Of a stretch of DNA of 6,766 nucleotides, positions 3,956-6,766 are shown one piece after another (position 1 is the stretch's first letter; each line of letters begins with the position of its first letter). The translations under genes were made by a program, and so were the position numbers. The notes under the pieces were generated by a model, which worked only from the letters and a program-made list of their open reading frames with translations, had not been told where the DNA came from and did no database searches. The stretch comes from Candidatus Hydrogenedentota bacterium (GTDB taxonomy: Bacteria; Hydrogenedentota; Hydrogenedentia; Hydrogenedentiales; GCA-2746185), in the NCBI GenBank assembly GCA_012965445.1, contig DTSJ01000452.1, positions 1-6,766 of the forward strand, read 5' to 3'.

Positions 3956-6766
3956 ATGAGATACCTGCTCACAGCCATACTTGTTGCACTACTCGCGCCC
4001 CAATCCGCCTCATCCGCGCAAAGTCAGTCCGAAGTAAGCCTCCTTTGGAACGATGCCGTCGTCTACCGCGACGAATGGGGCGTTCCGCACGTCTACGCAA
4101 ATAACACCCGAGCTATGGCATTCGCATTCGGATACGCACAAGCGGAAGACCACCTCGAACACATACTCCTCGCCTACCGGGTAGCCAACGGACGCGCGTC
4201 CGAAATCTACGGAGAACGATTCGTCGAATCCGACACCTTCGCCCGAATCATGCGACACACCGATCTTGCAATGGCCGCCTACGACACCCTCGATGCCACC
4301 ACACAAGACCTGTGCGAAGGCTTCGCACTCGGCATCAACTCGTGGATGATCGACAACCCCGACAAAAGGCCTTCCTGGGCCGAGCCCGTTCGTCCTGTCG
4401 ATGTCCTCTCCTTCTTCCACCACTACCTCATGACCATGGCGCCATTCGACTACGAAGGCATCTACCACCCGGCAAGAGGCACGCCAATCGCCAACGCCTG
4501 GGCGCTCGCCCCCGCCCGCACCAAAGAAGGCAAGTCCATACTTGTCATGAATCCCCACACCGACTACGACGGCATCTTCCAGTGGTACGAAGCCCATCTC
4601 TCCACACGCGACTCCAACGTCTACGGAGCCACCCTCTACGGACTCCCCGTCATCATGATGGGCCACAACGAGACACTTGGCTGGGCACTCTCTCCCAACG
4701 ACCCCGACATTGCCGATATCTTCGGAGTTGCAGCCCCTCCCCGACAACAGAACGCCCCCGCCGCCAACGTAGTGCGCCAAGCGGTCAATACAAACCAGCA
4801 ATTCGCCCCTAGCCGATATACCAACGAATCCGACACTCAACCCTATTATGTCTGGGAAAACAATCGGCTCGCGCAGCACCAAATCCAACGCTATATGACC
4901 CCCCAAGGCCCCGTCCTTACCTTCAACCGAGGCATACCCTATGCCTACCAAGTCGGAGGTTACCGCGACTTCGGCGGACTACGACAGCTCTTCGATATGG
5001 GTCGGGCGCAGGACCTCGAACGGTTCCAGAAGGTCTGGAACCGTCAGCAGCTCCCGCTCTTTCACGCGGTATATACCGACAGAAGCGGAAACCTCTTCTA
5101 CTCCTACAACGCCAAAGTCGGCGATAAGTCCTATCTGCAGGACCACCGCGAGTTCGAGCCGCGCCTGTCCAAGACACTGTGGGAGTCCCCTGTTTCCACC
5201 GATACGCCCGGAGCCTACTGGGGCAGCACCCTCGCACCTGGACAACTTCCCTGGCTCATCAACCCCGAAAGCGGCTACATACAAGCCTCCGGCACCCCTC
5301 CCTGGCTCGTAACGGAAGGCACCGGATGGTCGCGGGACAGTTGGGCCGACTGGTTCGTGCGCGATCCAGACTCCTACCGGGCGAAGCGGCTTCGCCAGTT
5401 GTTTCAACACGGAAAATTCAGTTTTGAAGACAATCAATCCATCCTGTACGACACCGTCGTCCCACTCGCTGTCGAGACGGTGCCATACTTGTACAACGCC
5501 GCGCGTGTAAACCGGGACTACGTGTACCGCTCCCATCCCGATCTTCAGGTGGTCTTGAATATTCTGAAAGACTGGGATTTTCTTGCAAGTCCGGACAGTA
5601 CAGCGATGACATTTTTTCACGTCTGGTGGACATTGTTCAGCCGCGAATACGAACACCGGGCTACCGCGTCAGAAGCCCTCCACGCGATGCTTCAGCAAAA
5701 CACCCCGGAAATGCAGCGCTATCTGCTCAACACCGCTGCGAACGCTGCCCGCATGATGCGTGACTATTACCAGACCGTCCAAATCCCGTGGGGCCAAGTT
5801 CACCTGATACGGCGCGGCACTCAGGACATACCGATCGCCGGATCCTATACAGGCGAACCGCTGTTCGGGATTGGCGACACCTACTTCGAGAACGGAAAAT
5901 GGATTGCGAAACAAGGCAGCGGATTCACCATGGCCGTCCAGTTCGGCGATGTTCCGAAAGCGGTAAGCTATGTACCTTTCGGCACCTCGGAAGATCCCGG
6001 CTCCGACCACTACAGTGACCAGACAGCGTTAATGGTTGAACGACGACTCAAACACACCCGGTATACCCGTGCCGATGTCGAAGCGCATTCCGTAAATGCC
6101 CTCGGAAAAACGATAGCCTTTCGACCTGGCAATTCTGGAACAGCCATCGTTATGCGCGCCCCGGTGCCTGTACGCATGAGCCTCGGACTTTCCAACTCGT
6201 TGAATGTCACCGTACCTCAAAGCCTCACTGTATACTCGCCATTCCTTGAGCCCGTTGTTGAACCCGCCAACGTTCCAATTGAAAGTACGATCGAATTCCA
6301 CATTCCCGAATCCCTGTGTTCAATCGAAACTCTAAGCCATCTTGCCGTGTACTCCTACTCTCCCGGTACTGGCTGGAACCCGGTTCGGGATCAGGAACTG
6401 AATCGGGACGTCCGCACCTTCTACGCCCGCGGATACGGTCGTCAGGTTTTTGCTGTGTTGGGTCCGCAAGCGGGTCTTACCGGAAAGCTCGCCTCTGAAA
6501 AATACGAGACCTTTGAACCGGACCTCGCGCACCTTGCATCTGCATCGCGCGCGACCACCGAATCCCTGTCTCAACCAGACTTCGAACCTCCCCCGCTATC
6601 TGCGCTCGAACAAGAACGAATCGCGCGAAACTACCCCTCGATTGAATCAGAAGTGGACCAGACAGAGAAATCATCGAACCAGCAAAAAGCAGACGAAATC
6701 CGCGATCTTACTTTTGCCGAAGCCGAGTTTGGTGGCCAGATCGGGACTCGATGCCAGTATGAGTGA
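3956..6766 (+). CDS. Secreted penicillin-acylase-family protein, probable catalytically dead homologue with C-terminal extension
   Basis: The frame is open from ATG 3863 (967 residues; numbering below uses that start). I prefer ATG 3956 (M32, 936 residues) because it gives a clean signal peptide, MRYLLTAILVALLAPQSASSA, cleaved near A52, so the protein is exported to the periplasm or beyond; neither start has a strong ribosome site. The alpha-subunit-like part (about 58-200) has VVYRDEWGVPHVYANN and GYAQAEDHLEH. The beta-subunit-like part starts near 210 with NAWALAP, then NPH (230-232), WYEAHL (241-246), GLPVIMMGHNETLGWA (260-275), DRSGNLFYSYN (406-416), GYIQASGTPPW (471-481). These are hallmarks of the Ntn-hydrolase acylases (penicillin G acylase, PvdQ-type AHL acylases), which cut themselves before a Ser and hydrolyse amide bonds. 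Here that Ser is A210 and the oxyanion Asn aligns with G477, so self-cleavage and hydrolysis should fail; H232 is kept. After about 766 comes an extra beta-rich segment (to about 867) and a charged disordered tail to 967. Confidence 0.85.
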   Translation: MRYLLTAILVALLAPQSASSAQSQSEVSLLWNDAVVYRDEWGVPHVYANNTRAMAFAFGYAQAEDHLEHILLAYRVANGRASEIYGERFVESDTFARIMRHTDLAMAAYDTLDATTQDLCEGFALGINSWMIDNPDKRPSWAEPVRPVDVLSFFHHYLMTMAPFDYEGIYHPARGTPIANAWALAPARTKEGKSILVMNPHTDYDGIFQWYEAHLSTRDSNVYGATLYGLPVIMMGHNETLGWALSPNDPDIADIFGVAAPPRQQNAPAANVVRQAVNTNQQFAPSRYTNESDTQPYYVWENNRLAQHQIQRYMTPQGPVLTFNRGIPYAYQVGGYRDFGGLRQLFDMGRAQDLERFQKVWNRQQLPLFHAVYTDRSGNLFYSYNAKVGDKSYLQDHREFEPRLSKTLWESPVSTDTPGAYWGSTLAPGQLPWLINPESGYIQASGTPPWLVTEGTGWSRDSWADWFVRDPDSYRAKRLRQLFQHGKFSFEDNQSILYDTVVPLAVETVPYLYNAARVNRDYVYRSHPDLQVVLNILKDWDFLASPDSTAMTFFHVWWTLFSREYEHRATASEALHAMLQQNTPEMQRYLLNTAANAARMMRDYYQTVQIPWGQVHLIRRGTQDIPIAGSYTGEPLFGIGDTYFENGKWIAKQGSGFTMAVQFGDVPKAVSYVPFGTSEDPGSDHYSDQTALMVERRLKHTRYTRADVEAHSVNALGKTIAFRPGNSGTAIVMRAPVPVRMSLGLSNSLNVTVPQSLTVYSPFLEPVVEPANVPIESTIEFHIPESLCSIETLSHLAVYSYSPGTGWNPVRDQELNRDVRTFYARGYGRQVFAVLGPQAGLTGKLASEKYETFEPDLAHLASASRATTESLSQPDFEPPPLSALEQERIARNYPSIESEVDQTEKSSNQQKADEIRDLTFAEAEFGGQIGTRCQYE

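Noticed and set aside
4010..4951. Long open frame on the - strand inside the acylase-family gene (313 codons)
   Set aside because: It lies opposite a gene with clear family motifs; its length follows from the C-ending codons of the + strand gene. The product is Gly/Val-rich with no recognisable domain or ribosome site.
1..6766. tRNA, rRNA, CRISPR arrays, riboswitches, long repeats
   Set aside because: I looked along both strands and saw no cloverleaf-like segment, no regularly spaced direct repeats and no recognised aptamer; the non-coding gaps are all under 225 bases.

Overview
The window is a compact stretch of Gram-negative-type bacterial DNA with every gene on the + strand: one gene cut at the left edge, then four intact ones. 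The last gene carries a secretion signal and ends exactly at the right edge. The exact phylum cannot be read from sequence alone. The mix (a cytoplasmic DsbA-like protein with CSWC, an atypical ROK-family kinase, a spinster-type MFS transporter and a secreted penicillin-acylase-family protein) would fit an aquatic proteobacterium or a member of the Planctomycetes-Verrucomicrobia group. That placement is inference.

Left block (1-2236): the C-terminal end of a probable KDPG/KHG-type aldolase overlaps by 8 bases the start of a DsbA/FrnE-like thiol oxidoreductase. That gene is followed after 18 bases by a 467-residue ROK-family (ASKHA fold) sugar-kinase-like protein that keeps the catalytic Asp but lacks the usual ROK zinc motif. 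The tight packing suggests one operon. An aldolase plus a sugar kinase suggests 2-keto-3-deoxy-sugar-acid catabolism (kinase makes the phosphorylated acid, aldolase splits it); the oxidoreductase between them has no obvious role in that route. A hairpin with a T tail (2279-2303) closes the block.

Right block (2459-6766): a 12-helix MFS transporter with a good ribosome binding site, then a long exported protein of the penicillin acylase (Ntn-hydrolase) family. No terminator is visible between the two, so they are probably co-transcribed as a transport/periplasmic pair.

The most notable observation is that the acylase-family protein appears to have lost its catalytic centre. The position of the autocatalytic nucleophile Ser is Ala (A210, preprotein numbering from the longest start), and the position of the oxyanion-hole Asn is Gly (G477). 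The second-shell His (H232) is retained at the correct spacing, and the reading frame is intact over more than 930 codons, followed by an unusual C-terminal extension. It may be a secreted pseudoenzyme that binds rather than cuts amide-linked molecules. A second notable point is an abrupt change of strand composition in the gap 2237-2458: the + strand is G/T-rich to the left and C/A-rich to the right although all genes point the same way. This suggests an inversion or insertion boundary, or a replichore switch.
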